Part shown: one piece after another, positions 62,709 through 64,000 of the stretch
Layout of the letters: each line of letters starts with the position of its first letter
Position numbering within the stretch: the stretch's first letter is position 1
Assembly: GCA_013365325.1 (NCBI GenBank)
Contig: JABVXV010000245.1
Coordinates: forward strand, 1 to 64,000
Reading direction: 5' to 3'
Source: Dipetalonema caudispina
Taxonomy: Eukaryota > Nematoda > Chromadorea > Rhabditida > Onchocercidae
Length of the DNA: 64,000 bases
Program-made: the position numbers and the translations under genes
The notes under the pieces: model-generated
Told to the model about the DNA's origin: nothing
Database searches by the model: none
Seen by the model: the letters and a program-made list of their open reading frames with translations, nothing else

Positions 62709-64000
62709 TTACATACGATATCCACGTCCACGACGTAACAGAGTAGCACGTCCTCCACGTTGCATAGAACCCGAGATTTGATGAGTTGTATCACTGCTAA
62801 AAATCGATATTTGACAACGTTATTTAGCGTCATATTTTAGTTGTTTGAACCTGTTAAAACATTTGGCCATCAAGAAGACTGATGATGAACACTTGTTAGA
62901 ACATTTAGGTTATCGAAAAAATGTATCCTAATTAAGTTCACAAGAGATCACAAGATCATAAAAAGTCGTTAATGCTACAAGTTATAAAGTAATAAATCAA
63001 CAACTTAAAGCTAAACGTTAACTCAGTTGATAATAATTCACTACCTTAGTTGTGAATATGGGTAATTTAAAATCACAAAATTAGAAAAAAGTGAATTCCT
63101 AACACAGTGGCACTTCATAGCCTAACTGTTCAACACATAAAATCACTGGTTCGGTTAATTAGTCTGCAATCACGTCAGACGATTCTCACAGCATTGTGAT
63201 AGTTATGAAGCGGTTAATGATTGCATTACCTGCTTGAAGTAGGTTCCGTTATATCAGGGTAGCGTATTCTAATACGTCTTGTTGCTGACCCATCTGACGT
63301 ACTTGGTCCCGAAGACGCCGCTTCATCATCTGTCTGTGTAGCGTGCCTGTCTTCTCGCTCCTCTTCAGCGATATCATTCCCACCTTCTTCAATCATCAGT
63401 GCATGTTCGCTCTCACCACTATCAACATCTGTACCTGTTATCGGAGCAACCGTACTTGACGCGCCACGACTATCAGACTCAATGTTTTCTACAAATATTT
63501 TTTTCAAAATTTATAGAAAGCATATGGCCAGAGCAATTTACCAGTTCACCATGCTCATAAGAGTATTATCTTAAGACCGTACTTCTATTACAGAAGTACA
63601 TCAGTATCGTCACAAAAGTTATGTATGGATATTAAATGAAAACAAGTACGCATACCGATAAGCGGTGGCGAATCGTGTACCACATGCAATTCTGAACCAG
63701 ATACAACTAAATGAAGCAGTGTTATGCATTTCTAGAATATTTAAAATTCTCTCAGTAAATTAAGATTTATTCAGTCTTAAGAATACCTTACCATCACCAC
63801 CTTCTTGAGAAACTATGTCTAATGAGTGCGGCTGTAAATCGAGTTCTGCTGATGGCACATAAAGCGCTTCCGAATTACAGTGTCTAAAATGAGAAACAGA
63901 CAGAAGTCTCAAATTAAACATCTTTCCAATGAAAGTTAATGCAGCATTAATGAGTTAGAGATTCTAACCTTCTGTACCAGAAAATTGGGACGTTCTCTTA
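62709..64000 (-). CDS. 3' end of a large acidic, RG-tailed protein, possibly TPR/Megator nuclear basket nucleoporin
   Basis: Five phase-consistent exons are seen: to 63969 from beyond 64000, 63883-63792, 63708-63658, 63488-63230 and 62796-62709. They encode the last ~172 residues. The tail is disordered and low in hydrophobic residues, with acidic runs (EEGGNDIAEEERED), Ser/Thr-rich runs (AASSGPSTSDGSATRR) and a basic Gly-Arg C-terminus (QRGGRATLLRRGRGYRM). The order of an acidic stretch, a Ser-rich stretch, then an Arg-rich RG end resembles the C-terminus of vertebrate TPR, a coiled-coil nuclear basket protein. That likeness is compositional and short, so the identity is a suggestion only. 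The rest of the gene lies outside the window. Exon structure is well supported by donors, acceptors and phase. Confidence 0.7.

Noticed and set aside
63226..63507. Reading 63226-63507 (-) as a separate 93-residue gene starting MKKIFVE
   Set aside because: A TTTGTAG acceptor at 63489-63495 and agreeing phases place it as an internal exon of the larger gene; the ATG lies in the intron.

Overview
This is an AT-rich (roughly two-thirds A+T) metazoan nuclear window. It looks like a nematode, most likely a spirurid/filarial-type worm: genes are split into many short exons, introns run from about 80 nt to just over 1 kb (most 100-800 nt), acceptors are mostly of the TTTCAG type, there is a srsx-like chemoreceptor-type GPCR, and intergenic gaps are short. 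The species cannot be fixed from the sequence alone. I rebuilt genes by joining exons whose splice phases agree and whose joined protein matches a known family; exon coordinates are in each entry. I found no bacterial or phage DNA, intact transposon, CRISPR array or convincing RNA gene.

Layout. 1-2035 (-): srsx-like GPCR running off the left edge. 4953-7322 (-): SSU72 RNA polymerase II CTD phosphatase. 9103-12702 (+): unrecognised membrane protein. 13316-14859 (-): unrecognised small acidic protein. Then comes a run of seven same-strand (+) genes: WASH1 (16485-19959), PIGP (20662-21754), NOA1 (21790-27351), SNX14 (28682-35649), a PRELI-domain protein (37029-38858), EMC5 (39849-41070) and NDUFAF6 (42134-44232). 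A gene-poor AT-rich stretch (44233-48981) follows. Then a plasma-membrane-type CLC chloride channel (48982-58255, -; first exon not found), another gene-poor stretch (58256-62708), and the 3' end of a TPR/Megator-like gene (62709-64000, -) running off the right edge.

Function. The (+) block mixes mitochondrial factors (NOA1 for the mitoribosome, PRELI for phospholipid transfer, NDUFAF6 for complex I assembly) with ER and endosomal factors (PIG-P, EMC5, SNX14, WASH). Nearly all are conserved single-copy housekeeping genes. PIGP and NOA1 are separated by only 35 nt, which suggests they are co-transcribed.

I do not see an obviously new multi-gene system. The best leads are the PIGP-NOA1 tight pair, the unrecognised 441-residue membrane protein, possible alternative C-terminus of the PRELI protein, an exon-derived fragment inside a CLC intron, and an insertion in the SNX14 PXA domain.
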